A program made the position numbers and the translations under genes. Below the pieces are notes generated by a model, which worked only from the letters and a program-made list of their open reading frames with translations, made no database searches and was not told the origin of the DNA. A stretch of 64,000 bases of DNA from assembly GCF_014202225.1 (NCBI RefSeq), contig NZ_JACHGE010000001.1:663320-727319 (forward strand), read 5' to 3'. Origin of the DNA: Algibacter amylolyticus (lineage in GTDB: Bacteria; Bacteroidota; Bacteroidia; Flavobacteriales; Flavobacteriaceae). The first letter of the stretch is position 1; every line of letters begins with the position of its first letter. This document shows positions 26,759-34,996 of this stretch, piece after piece.

Positions 26759-27131
26759 AAAAGCAACTTTTATTGTAGCCTTAGTATATGCCATTGCATT
26801 AGCAGTAGTAAGCTTAATTAATTTAGATGGTCGCCTTCCAGATTTAGAAATATCTTTTGGCGATAAAATATTTCATTTTTTAGCTTACAGTCTTTTTGCT
26901 GTATTATGGTATTTTGCCTTGTATTTTACCTTTAATTTTAAAAAAAGGAAAGCTTTAATTTATGCTTTTATTTTCGCCGTTTTATTTGGCATAGTTATTG
27001 AGATTTTACAAGGAACAATGACAGCTTCAAGAGCCTTAGATGTTTACGATGCCTTAGCTAATACTTTAGGAGCCTTAATTGCGGCAACCGTATTGTGGTT
27101 TAAAAACCAATTACATATTAAAAACTCTTAA
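26751..27131 (+). CDS. VanZ-like small membrane protein
   Basis: Integral membrane protein of about 126 residues with four hydrophobic segments. It contains the VanZ-family features KIFHFLAYSLFAVLWY and EILQGTMTASRALDVYDALANTLGA (a signature of the family given here by its position, about residues 84-108). The start is GTG at 26751 or TTG at 26748, overlapping the end of gcvH, which implies translational coupling. The cellular role of these stand-alone VanZ-like proteins is not known; resistance to teicoplanin is known only for the enterococcal namesake. Confidence 0.85.
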   Translation: MLKKATFIVALVYAIALAVVSLINLDGRLPDLEISFGDKIFHFLAYSLFAVLWYFALYFTFNFKKRKALIYAFIFAVLFGIVIEILQGTMTASRALDVYDALANTLGALIAATVLWFKNQLHIKNS

Positions 27132-27191
27132 AGGCTTGCTTTTTTGATAAATAAATAGTTATTTTAGCAATCTTGATAAACGATTTAAATT

Positions 27192-27911
27192 ATGGAACCT
27201 AAAAAAAATCCCCAAGCAAATGTTGGACGTAACAGTTCACTTTACTTCGCAATTGGATTAGCGTTAATGTTGTTCTTAACAAATTACGCAATCAATTACA
27301 AAACTTATGATAAAGTTGAAATAGATATAGGACAATTAGATCTTGAAGAAATTGAGGATGAAGAAATCCCAATTACTGAACAATTACAAACACCTCCACC
27401 ACCTCCACCACCACCTGCAGCGCCAGAAGTGATCGAGATTGTTGAAGATGAAGTAGAAATTGAAGAAACAGTAATCGAATCTACAGAGGTTGATCAAGAA
27501 ACAGAAATTGTTGAGGTTGAAGAAGTAGAGGTTGCAGAGATAGAGGAAGATATTGATGTACCATTTTCAGTTATTGAAAACGTACCAGTTTTTCCAGGAT
27601 GTGAAAAAGGAAGCAATACTCAAAAGAGAGATTGTATGTCTAAAAAAATATCTCAGTTTGTAAATAAAAAGTTTAATACTGAGTTGGCTAGCGACTTAGG
27701 TTTATCTGGAAGACAGCGTATAAACGTTATCTTTAAAATTGATAAAACAGGTACAGTTACAGGTATTCGTGCAAGAGCACCACACCCAGGTTTAGAGAAG
27801 GAAGCAAAAAGAGTAATTGGATTGCTACCACAAATGAAACCAGGAAAACAACGTGGTAAGCCGGTAAACGTTCCATATTCGTTACCAATTATTTTCCAAG
27901 TACAAGATTAA
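27192..27911 (+). CDS. tonB: Energy transducer TonB (first)
   Basis: Inner-membrane-anchored periplasm-spanning protein that transmits proton-motive force to TonB-dependent receptors. It has 239 residues: a short cytoplasmic N-terminus, one transmembrane helix (about 15-38), a proline run followed by a Glu/Val-rich linker (about 65-125), and the TonB C-terminal domain (about 130-239) with NVPVFPGCEKG and the final YSLPIIFQV. No ExbB or ExbD gene is adjacent. It is followed by its own terminator and then a second TonB. Confidence 0.92.
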   Translation: MEPKKNPQANVGRNSSLYFAIGLALMLFLTNYAINYKTYDKVEIDIGQLDLEEIEDEEIPITEQLQTPPPPPPPPAAPEVIEIVEDEVEIEETVIESTEVDQETEIVEVEEVEVAEIEEDIDVPFSVIENVPVFPGCEKGSNTQKRDCMSKKISQFVNKKFNTELASDLGLSGRQRINVIFKIDKTGTVTGIRARAPHPGLEKEAKRVIGLLPQMKPGKQRGKPVNVPYSLPIIFQVQD

Positions 27912-27937
27912 GAAAACATAAGTTTTACTTATATATT

Positions 27938-27969
27938 AAAAACCTCGAAGCTAACTTCGAGGTTTTTTT
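27938..27969 (+). terminator. Terminator after first tonB
   Basis: Perfect stem aaaaacctcgaag/cttcgaggttttt with loop ctaa, ending in a T run, 26 bp after the stop. Confidence 0.92.
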
Positions 27970-28019
27970 GTTTTTAGAGGTATTGAAAACAGTGCGTTCT
28001 TTTAACTCATTTTAATATA

Positions 28020-28055
28020 AAATCCCGTTACAAAACTGTAACGGGATTTCTTTTT
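28020..28055 (+). terminator. Second hairpin-T-tract between the two tonB genes
   Basis: Perfect 12-bp stem aaatcccgttac/gtaacgggattt, loop aaaact, then a T run. It is 50 bp beyond the first terminator and 54 bp before the second tonB start. It may be a backup terminator or a leader attenuator of the downstream gene. Confidence 0.8.
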
Positions 28056-28108
28056 GGTATGCTTATTGTGACTTTAGCATAATATTAACATTTTAAATTC
28101 TAATTATT

Positions 28109-28903
28109 ATGAGTAATCAAAAGAAAACTCACGATCTCATTCGGCAAAATGAGAAAATCGTGGAAAAATCACAAAAGCATGATGCAAATTTACAAAAAAA
28201 CTCAACCCTTTATTTTCAAATTGGGTTAATTGTATGTTTGCTAATTTCCTTTGGGTTGTTGGAAATGAAATTCGAGACTACAATACCCACAGTGGTGCAG
28301 TTAATGCCTCCAGATATTCCTGAGGAAATTTCAATTAACAATATTAAAATTGAAGAATTGCTAAAACCAGAGGTAAAACCACAGCCTAAAAAGAAAGTTG
28401 TTTTTATTAATAAAATTAAAAAGGTTGACGATGATGTTACTTTAGAAGAAGCACTAGAACTCGTTACCGAAGAACAGAAACCCATAACGCCTGTAGTAGA
28501 TCCTGGAGCGGTTGTGGTTGACGACAACCCAGAAAATGAGGAGCCTGTTTCTATTGTTTTTGTACAGAAAGTACCAATCTATCCGGGTTGCGAAAAATCT
28601 AAGAACAATACCGAACGTAAAAAGTGTATGTCTGATAAAATTGGAAAGCTAATTCAACGAAAATTTGATGGTGGCGATATCGCTGCGCAATACGGCTTGG
28701 AAGGAAAACAAAAAATAGATGTGCAGTTTACCATCGATAAAACTGGTAAAGTCACCAATGTTAAAACTCGAGCAGATCATGATAAATTAAAAGAGGAAGC
28801 TGCAAGGGTCATTAATTTTATACCAGAAATGATTCCTGGTAAACAGAATAATAAAAATATTGGGGTTATTTACACACTACCTATAATATTCTATGCACAA
28901 TAA
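28109..28903 (+). CDS. Energy transducer TonB (second)
   Basis: Paralogue of the preceding TonB, 264 residues: a hydrophilic Lys-rich N-terminus of about 38 residues, a transmembrane helix (about 42-60), a linker with PEVKPQPKKKV and acidic stretches, and the TonB C-terminal domain (about 150-264) beginning VPIYPGCEKSKNN and ending YTLPIIFYAQ. Unlike the first copy it lacks a long proline run. The hairpin at 28020-28055 lies in its upstream region. It probably serves a different receptor set or condition (inference). Confidence 0.88.
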   Translation: MSNQKKTHDLIRQNEKIVEKSQKHDANLQKNSTLYFQIGLIVCLLISFGLLEMKFETTIPTVVQLMPPDIPEEISINNIKIEELLKPEVKPQPKKKVVFINKIKKVDDDVTLEEALELVTEEQKPITPVVDPGAVVVDDNPENEEPVSIVFVQKVPIYPGCEKSKNNTERKKCMSDKIGKLIQRKFDGGDIAAQYGLEGKQKIDVQFTIDKTGKVTNVKTRADHDKLKEEAARVINFIPEMIPGKQNNKNIGVIYTLPIIFYAQ

Positions 28904-28931
28904 GTAATACCAAATTATAATTTCGTGCTTT

Positions 28932-28967
28932 AAAAACCGTTGTTACTTATGTAATAGCGGTTTTATT
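28932..28967 (+). terminator. Terminator after second tonB
   Basis: Imperfect stem aaaaccgttgttac/gtaatagcggtttt (one or two wobble positions) followed by T-rich sequence, 30 bp after the stop. Confidence 0.6.
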
Positions 28968-29106
28968 TTAATACTAATTTGTGCCTAATAGTTATTTTAT
29001 AACTCCTATTTTTAGAAGTACTTATCGAGGTATAAATGGGACTAGAATCTAAAAATATAGTATCTTTCGGCAGTAATACGTTTTAATTAACCCATAATTC
29101 TTAAAC

Positions 29107-31221
29107 ATGAAGCAATTCATTGTACTAGTCCTACTTTTAGTTCAATATAATTTTTATGCTCAAGATGCTTTTTCTGTTGAAAAGCCACCAGTATTCCCTA
29201 ATTGCGAAGAGGTAGCTATTTCCGACTTACAAAGCTGTTTTAATACCCAAGTATATAACGAAATTCACAACAATTTTAAGGTGCCCACAAACCTTACCGA
29301 AGCCGGTTTTAAAGGCGAAGTCGTTGTTGTTTTTGAGGTTGATACCACAGGGCAGTTTAAAATTGTATATACAGATGCTATTTACAGTGAGTTAAAGGAC
29401 GAGGCAAAACGTGTTTTTTCAGAATTTCCAAAAGTACAACCTGCAACCTATAATGGTAAAAGTACCTTTAAGCAATATTCCTTACCTATAAAAATACCTT
29501 TAGTAAATCAGGCTGAAGGGGTAAATAATACTACTAGCGCTAATGTCAATGCTACCAAAGCAATTAGTCCATTAGAGTTGGCTGCTAAAAAAGAATATGA
29601 TAATGTAAATAAAGAATTAAAAGATTTTGAAAACCAAGCGTTTAAAAGTCAATTAAATATTCAATTTACACATAGTGACTATGCTCGTTTTGATAGACAA
29701 ATGAATATGGTTGGTACAAATAGTCATACCGCATCAAAACCATTTTTGTATGAAGAAGTATCGAAATATTTCGATTTTGAAGCCGAACAAAAAGAACTAT
29801 ATAAAGACACCGAAACTTGGTTGGGTAAAAAGTTTTGGAACGAACATTTAGTCCAATTACAGAGCGACGATTATTGGTTTACAGTCGATCCTATTTTAGA
29901 TTTACAAGTAGGGGCAGACTCTAATTTAGACGCCGGAACTACATATAATAACACGAGAGGGTTTTTAATTCAAGGTGGGTTAGGTAAAAAATTAAATTTC
30001 TATGCTTCGGTGTTTGAAAGTCAAGGACGCTTTGCCGATTATGTAAATAGATATGCGGAAAGTTTAAAAGCCTTTGGTCCAGATCCAGCTATAATTCCTG
30101 GGCGTGGTATTGCCAAACGTTTTAAAACCGATTCTTATGATTATCCGGTGGCCGAAGCGTATTTATCTTATGCGCCTGCTAAGTTTATAAACTTGCAATT
30201 TGGGCATGGTAAAAACTTTATTGGCGACGGTTACAGATCGTTATTGCTAAGTGATGTGGCGAGTCCGCATCCGTTTTTAAAATTAAATACCAAGTTTTGG
30301 AAAATAAAATACACCAATACCTGGATGTGGTTAAAAGATGTTAGAGACGCTGTTGAAGTGGATAATGCTTTCTTAACAAAATACATTGCTAACCATTATT
30401 TAAGCTGGAATGCTAGTAAGCGTTTAAATATAGGGTTGTTTGAGTCGGTTTTATGGACAAACTCCAACGACCGTGGTTTTGATGTTAATTACCTAAATCC
30501 TATTATATTTTACAGAGCTATAGAGTTTGAAACTGGTCAAGGTGCCGGAAATGCGCTAATGGGTGCAACTGCAAAATATAAATGGAACGATGATGTAAAC
30601 TTATATAGTCAGTTTATTTTAGATGAATTCTCTCTAGGCGATGTAAAAGCAGGCGAGAAAAGCTGGAAAAACAAGTTTGGTTACCAACTAGGTGTTAAAT
30701 ATTATAACGCGTTTAAGGTTGATAATTTATTGCTGCAGTTTGAGTATAACCGCGTGCGTCCTTATACCTATTCGCATAATACCGTAGTGTTAAACTATGC
30801 ACACAATAACCAATCTATGGCGCATTTATGGGGCGCAAACTTTAGTGAGGCCGTAATAATTGGTCGTTATCGTTACAAACGTTGGTTTGGCGATGCTAAA
30901 TTTATTTTTGGAACGCGCGGATTAGATTTTAATGATGGTACCGACGATTTTAGTTACGGTGGCGATATCTATAGAAATTACAACGAACGCCCTTTCGATA
31001 CGGGAGTAGAAGTTGGTCAAGGTATAAAAACAACAACCTTTAACGGTAATATACAAGCAGGCTACGTGTTAAACCCGGCAACAAACCTAAAATTGTTTAC
31101 CGATATAACCGTTAGGAATTTTAATCCAGAAGCGACAACTGCCACTACCTTTAAAAATAATACTGTATGGTTTAATTTTGGCCTTAGAACCGATTTGTTT
31201 AATTGGTATTTCGATAACTAA
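29107..31221 (+). CDS. RemB-like gliding/outer-membrane protein with N-terminal TonB-C-like domain
   Basis: 704 residues with a signal peptide (about 1-18, ending NFYAQ). Residues about 25-130 resemble the TonB C-terminal domain of the two preceding genes: KPPVFPNCEE, the strand EVVVVFEVDTTG and the end QYSLPIKIPL. After a short linker the remainder (about 190-704) is beta-strand-rich and ends with an aromatic strand (LFNWYFDN), consistent with an outer-membrane barrel. The overall form, including GHGKNFIGDGYRSLLLSDV, fits proteins annotated as gliding motility protein RemB in flavobacteria, as I recall them. It has no transmembrane anchor, so the TonB-like domain would sit in the periplasm next to the barrel. 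The gene is monocistronic with a terminator. Confidence 0.6.
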   Translation: MKQFIVLVLLLVQYNFYAQDAFSVEKPPVFPNCEEVAISDLQSCFNTQVYNEIHNNFKVPTNLTEAGFKGEVVVVFEVDTTGQFKIVYTDAIYSELKDEAKRVFSEFPKVQPATYNGKSTFKQYSLPIKIPLVNQAEGVNNTTSANVNATKAISPLELAAKKEYDNVNKELKDFENQAFKSQLNIQFTHSDYARFDRQMNMVGTNSHTASKPFLYEEVSKYFDFEAEQKELYKDTETWLGKKFWNEHLVQLQSDDYWFTVDPILDLQVGADSNLDAGTTYNNTRGFLIQGGLGKKLNFYASVFESQGRFADYVNRYAESLKAFGPDPAIIPGRGIAKRFKTDSYDYPVAEAYLSYAPAKFINLQFGHGKNFIGDGYRSLLLSDVASPHPFLKLNTKFWKIKYTNTWMWLKDVRDAVEVDNAFLTKYIANHYLSWNASKRLNIGLFESVLWTNSNDRGFDVNYLNPIIFYRAIEFETGQGAGNALMGATAKYKWNDDVNLYSQFILDEFSLGDVKAGEKSWKNKFGYQLGVKYYNAFKVDNLLLQFEYNRVRPYTYSHNTVVLNYAHNNQSMAHLWGANFSEAVIIGRYRYKRWFGDAKFIFGTRGLDFNDGTDDFSYGGDIYRNYNERPFDTGVEVGQGIKTTTFNGNIQAGYVLNPATNLKLFTDITVRNFNPEATTATTFKNNTVWFNFGLRTDLFNWYFDN

Positions 31222-31274
31222 CACATTCCTGTATAGGTGTGAATCTCATAACTACTATAAGTTGCAAATAAAAT

Positions 31275-31308
31275 TAAAAACCCCAATGGAAACTATTGGG
31301 TTTTTTTG
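31275..31308 (+). terminator. Terminator after remB-like gene
   Basis: Stem cccaat/attggg with an A-T extension around one bulged C, loop ggaaact, followed by seven T, 60 bp after the stop. Confidence 0.75.
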
Positions 31309-31427
31309 TGAAAATTTATTTATATTTATAGAATAACAGTTATAAAAAACTAATTGTAACCTGAGTTGTTGGAGGGATGTGAAATGTAAAAGTGATTTTA
31401 TAGCGGGTTTGGCACAATTTAAATATC

Positions 31428-31444
31428 TTAAACGAAACGTTTAA
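31428..31444. promoter_or_regulatory. Candidate operator upstream of amidohydrolase
   Basis: Inverted repeat TTAAACG-aaa-CGTTTAA, 38 bp before the amidohydrolase start. It resembles a regulator dimer site, but no regulator gene is adjacent and no second copy was found. Confidence 0.35.
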
Positions 31445-31482
31445 ACAAGTCTAAGAATCATGAATTCCAAAATAAACTCACA

Positions 31483-33198
31483 ATGAAACTAACTCCATTA
31501 TTTCTTTTCTTTTTACTTATAAGTGTAAACTCAAAGGCACAAACCATTGAAGTTGGCACATTCGCAGATCAAATTTATTTTAACGGAGAGATTTATACAA
31601 TGGACGATAACCGGCCAATGGTGGAAGCTGTAGCCGTAAAAGCCGATTCAATTCTATCTGTAGGCAGTAAGGAAGGTATCATGAAGTTAAAAGGGGATAA
31701 AACCCAACTTTTTGATTTAAAGGGCAAGACTATGGTTCCTGGTTTAATAGAGGGGCATGCCCATTTGTTTAGTATTGGAAATGAATTATTGGCAGTTGAC
31801 TTAGGAGGAACTAAGAGTTATGAGGAGGCCATTAAAAAAGTTGCCGAAAAAGCAAAAAGCACGCCAAAAGGAGAGTGGGTTATAGCTACTGGTTGGCATC
31901 ATGATAAGTGGATTACACAACCTACATTAATCAATGGGTATCCTACAAATAAGTTATTGTCTGCTGCTGTGCCAGATCATCCTGTTATTCTTGTACATGC
32001 TTCTGGACATATTATAATTATAAACCATAAAGCGATGGATATTGCAGGGATCAACTCCAAGACTCCTCAACCAGATGGAGGCGAAATAGTTTTAGATTTA
32101 AATGGTGAACCAACCGGAATTCTTAATGAAACTGCAGGAGATTTAGTGTACAAGTATTTACCTGAACCTACAAAGGAAAATGTAAAAGAAGCAATAATTT
32201 TATCTTTAGAAGAATGCTTTAAAAATGGTATCACCGGATTTCATGATGCAGGTTCAGGTGGCTACATGGTAAACCTTTATGAAGAAATGGCCTCACAAAA
32301 CCTAATTAAATTAAGGCTGTATGTTATGCTTCGCGGAACACAACCTGAACTTCTAGAATATTGTTTTAAGAAAGGTATTCAAGAGAACTTATACGACAAT
32401 CAACTAACCATCCGTTCTATTAAACTAATGGCAGATGGGGCTTTAGGTTCAAGAGGTGCCTGGTTATTGGAAGAATATACGGATGCACCCGGAGAGCATG
32501 GTCATAATGTTACACCGTTAGAGGATATTAATAAAATTGTCAATAACGCCTACAAAAATGGTTTTCAAGTGGGTATACATGCCATAGGCGACAGAGCAAC
32601 TCGTGAGGTTTTGGATATTTATGAGAGCACATTTAAAACTGAATCTACAAATAGTTCAAAAGACGCAAGATTTAGAATAGAACATGCCCAACATTTTGAC
32701 CCAGCGGACATTCTTAGGGTTGCTGAATTGGATGTTATTCTAGCAATGCAGGCTATTCATATGTCATCGGATAGACCTTGGGCCATTGATCGTCTAGGAG
32801 AGAAACGTATTACGGAAGGTGCCTATATATGGCAGACCTTATTAAAGTCTGGGGCAAAGATTGTGAACGGAACCGATGCACCCGTAGAACCCCTTAATCC
32901 TATGGCTGGCTTTTATGCGTCAGTATCCAGAAAAACTCTAGAAGGAATGCCTGATGGTGGTTACGAGCCTCTGCAGAAAATGACACGGAATCAAGCGCTC
33001 AGATCTTATACATTGGATGCTGCCTATGCGGCATTTCAAGAAAATGACAAAGGGAGTATAGAAGTTGGGAAATGGGCAGATTTCACCATACTTGACAGAA
33101 ATATTATGACAATTCCGGAAAATCAAATATTAGAAACTAAGGTCGTTATGACAATTATTGGAGGAGAAATAGTTTTTGATGATAAAAAGGCTGATTAA
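31483..33198 (+). CDS. Exported amidohydrolase (YtcJ-like)
   Basis: Metal-dependent hydrolase of the amidohydrolase superfamily, 571 residues, with a signal peptide (about 1-20, ending SKAQ) that places it in the periplasm. Metal ligands are visible: the HxH pair at His92/His94 in GLIEGHAHLF, later GIHAIGDRA and IEHAQHFDP, and GTDAPVEPLNP near the C-terminus. The motif MADGALGSRGAWL is characteristic of the YtcJ group, whose substrates are mostly unknown. It is flanked by a terminator on the left and a REP doublet on the right and looks monocistronic. An eight-codon reading frame ends in an ATGA overlap at its start. Confidence 0.9.
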   Translation: MKLTPLFLFFLLISVNSKAQTIEVGTFADQIYFNGEIYTMDDNRPMVEAVAVKADSILSVGSKEGIMKLKGDKTQLFDLKGKTMVPGLIEGHAHLFSIGNELLAVDLGGTKSYEEAIKKVAEKAKSTPKGEWVIATGWHHDKWITQPTLINGYPTNKLLSAAVPDHPVILVHASGHIIIINHKAMDIAGINSKTPQPDGGEIVLDLNGEPTGILNETAGDLVYKYLPEPTKENVKEAIILSLEECFKNGITGFHDAGSGGYMVNLYEEMASQNLIKLRLYVMLRGTQPELLEYCFKKGIQENLYDNQLTIRSIKLMADGALGSRGAWLLEEYTDAPGEHGHNVTPLEDINKIVNNAYKNGFQVGIHAIGDRATREVLDIYESTFKTESTNSSKDARFRIEHAQHFDPADILRVAELDVILAMQAIHMSSDRPWAIDRLGEKRITEGAYIWQTLLKSGAKIVNGTDAPVEPLNPMAGFYASVSRKTLEGMPDGGYEPLQKMTRNQALRSYTLDAAYAAFQENDKGSIEVGKWADFTILDRNIMTIPENQILETKVVMTIIGGEIVFDDKKAD

Positions 33199-33256
33199 AT
33201 AGTCTCTAATAGATTTTTCTGAAATTATATAGAATGAAAACCTAACTAAACATTCT

Positions 33257-33380
33257 CCTCTGCTAGCGCGAGCGTCCCGCTCGTGCCCTCATGAGCGAGT
33301 AAAATTTAGGTTTTATTGTTAAAATAAAGTTGAGGGTTAATTTATTGACGGCACAAGCAAGATGCTTGCGCTAGCTGAGG
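33257..33380. repeat. REP-type inverted doublet (BIME-like element)
   Basis: Two 31-bp arms (33257-33287 and 33350-33380) are inverted relative to each other, 25 of 31 positions matching, separated by 62 bp of AT-rich DNA. Each arm starts with a GCTAGCGC block and contains its own hairpin: CGAGCG-tcc-CGCTCG in the left arm and CAAGCA-tct-TGCTTG in the right-arm complement. Four of the six differences are paired compensatory changes that keep the stem. Such elements are usually moved by REP-associated tyrosine transposases, none of which is in the window. Confidence 0.85.
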
Positions 33381-33425
33381 CAAAGATAAAACAAACAAAA
33401 AGGGAATGAAAATGAACGTACGGCA

Positions 33426-33927
33426 ATGAAATCAACTTTGATATTTGCTTTTCTTTATCTATTAGTTTGGAGTTTAATACTCTTTGTGACACCGAAAGAT
33501 GTTTTTTATTCTGGAGAAGGAATTATAAGATGGGTGATTTTTGGAGCAATATTTTTTTTACTTCCATATCTTTTGTACAAAGCCATCGAGAATACGGCAT
33601 TAGCCAACAGAGTAAAAAAAAAGAGTAGCTTATTTGTCTGTATTTTTAGGAATACCATTTGGGCTTTTTCTGAGTTTTCAAAGTGAATGTGAATTGGAAG
33701 AGTATGGGAAAATGACTTACGGAATAATCGATGAAGCCTGGTTATTTATCAGAAAAAGTAGGACTGATGTATGGTCTGTTCGTGCAAAGTATAAGGTAGG
33801 AAATAAAACATTTTATACATCGACAAAAGAAAACTCTGAAAAAACTTTTTTTGAGGGAGACACTATTACAATAATTTATTCGGAAAAAACCCCGCAAATG
33901 AGTGAAATAGTTGAATTAAAAAAATAA
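33426..33927 (+). pseudogene. Small membrane protein gene split by a frameshift at an A9 run
   Basis: Two overlapping frames form one gene. The first (33426-33686) reads two hydrophobic helices and IENTALANRVKK; the second (open from about 33616 to 33927) continues with a third helix LSVFLGIPFGLFLSF and a soluble tail ending VELKK. Removing one A from the run of nine at 33614-33622 joins them into a protein of about 166 residues with a continuous helix. The tail (AKYKVGNKTFYTSTKEN, FEGDTITIIYSEKTP) resembles DUF3592-like extracytoplasmic domains, but the match is by eye. It may be a real mutation, transcriptional slippage, or a sequencing error in the homopolymer. Confidence 0.7.
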
Positions 33928-33982
33928 TTTCCAGTGCCAATATTTATATAAAACAAATAATTATTTTATTTATAACCAAACA

Positions 33983-34849
33983 CTACTCCTTCAACCCCTT
34001 ATAAAACGTACGTCTAATTTTTTCGGAAGAAATAAAGCAACAGCCATAATTAAGGTCGTCGTAGGTTTTGGTAAGCGCGCTATTTGCCGCCACTTCGTCT
34101 TCGGTTTTCCCTTGGCTAATTTCGATTTCAATGGTACTTTTTAAACTTTCCATCATATTTAAAAAGGTGCTGTATTCGGCTTTATTAGATAAGTTGCCAT
34201 GCCCAGGAATAATTTTAGTCTCCTCGTCAATTAAAATAAGAGCACTTTTTACAGCGTTGATATAGCCATTAATAGATCCGCCAGAATTTAAATCGATGTA
34301 AGGATAACGTTCGTTGAAAAAGGTGTCTCCTGTATGTAGCACGTTGCTTTTTGTAAAATATAGCATAGCGTCGCCATCGGTATGTGCATTATCCACATGA
34401 AAAATAAGCACCTGCTCGCCGTTTATATATAAACTTAGTTTATCATTAAAGGTTATTACAGGCAACGATGCATCGTTTTGTTTCGGGTTATCTTTAATGC
34501 GTCTATACACATTGTCGTGTGCAATAATAGGTGTTTGTAGTTTGGCAATGTTTTCGTTTCCGCCGGTATGGTCGCCATGGTGGTGTGTATTAGCTAAATA
34601 GGCAATAGGTTTATCGCTTAGTCTTTTTATGGCCGCTAAAATTTTGGGTGTTAAGGGAGCAAATTGGCTATCGATCATTAAAACACCATCTTCGCCAATA
34701 GAAATTCCAATATTTCCACCTTGGCCTTCAAGCATATAAATGTTGTTGGTAAGTTGGTGCGTGGTAATGGTAAACTCTTTTTTTTGTGCAGAACCTACAA
34801 AGGCCATACCAAATATGGCGATGCTAATAACTGATTTTATAAATCTCAT
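33983..34849 (-). CDS. Exported metallo-beta-lactamase-fold hydrolase
   Basis: 288 residues with a signal peptide (about 1-21, ending GSAQ). The zinc-binding motif HxHxDH is His89-x-His91-x-Asp93-His94 in NTHHHGDHTGG, with further ligands in DNAHTDGDA, HTGDTFF and the C-terminal GHG. This exported group includes SoxH-like and quinoprotein-associated enzymes and some subclass B beta-lactamases; resistance cannot be inferred from the sequence. It is transcribed divergently from heme O synthase. Confidence 0.88.
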   Translation of the reverse strand: MRFIKSVISIAIFGMAFVGSAQKKEFTITTHQLTNNIYMLEGQGGNIGISIGEDGVLMIDSQFAPLTPKILAAIKRLSDKPIAYLANTHHHGDHTGGNENIAKLQTPIIAHDNVYRRIKDNPKQNDASLPVITFNDKLSLYINGEQVLIFHVDNAHTDGDAMLYFTKSNVLHTGDTFFNERYPYIDLNSGGSINGYINAVKSALILIDEETKIIPGHGNLSNKAEYSTFLNMMESLKSTIEIEISQGKTEDEVAANSALTKTYDDLNYGCCFISSEKIRRTFYKGLKE

Positions 34850-34929
34850 TTCTAAGCGGTTTTTTTAGATTACTAAAAATACAACTTTTTAGGTGAGTAT
34901 GGTTTGTTTTAATTTACCATTAAAAACCA

Positions 34930-34960
34930 TTGGTGAAATTGCTTTTATAGAGTATCTTTG
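34930..34960 (+). promoter_or_regulatory. Promoter of the heme O synthase/coxIII operon
   Basis: TTG at 34930-34932 and TATCTTTG at 34953-34960 with 20 bp between them fit the Bacteroidota -33/-7 promoter, 36 bp upstream of the TTG start codon. Confidence 0.75.
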
Positions 34961-34996
34961 CACTCGCAATATTAAAGCCGTCAAGGATATAGACCA

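Noticed and set aside
28216-28527. 103-residue minus-strand open frame inside the second tonB gene
   Set aside because: Ser/Thr-rich low-complexity product, complement of the Lys/Glu-rich TonB linker.
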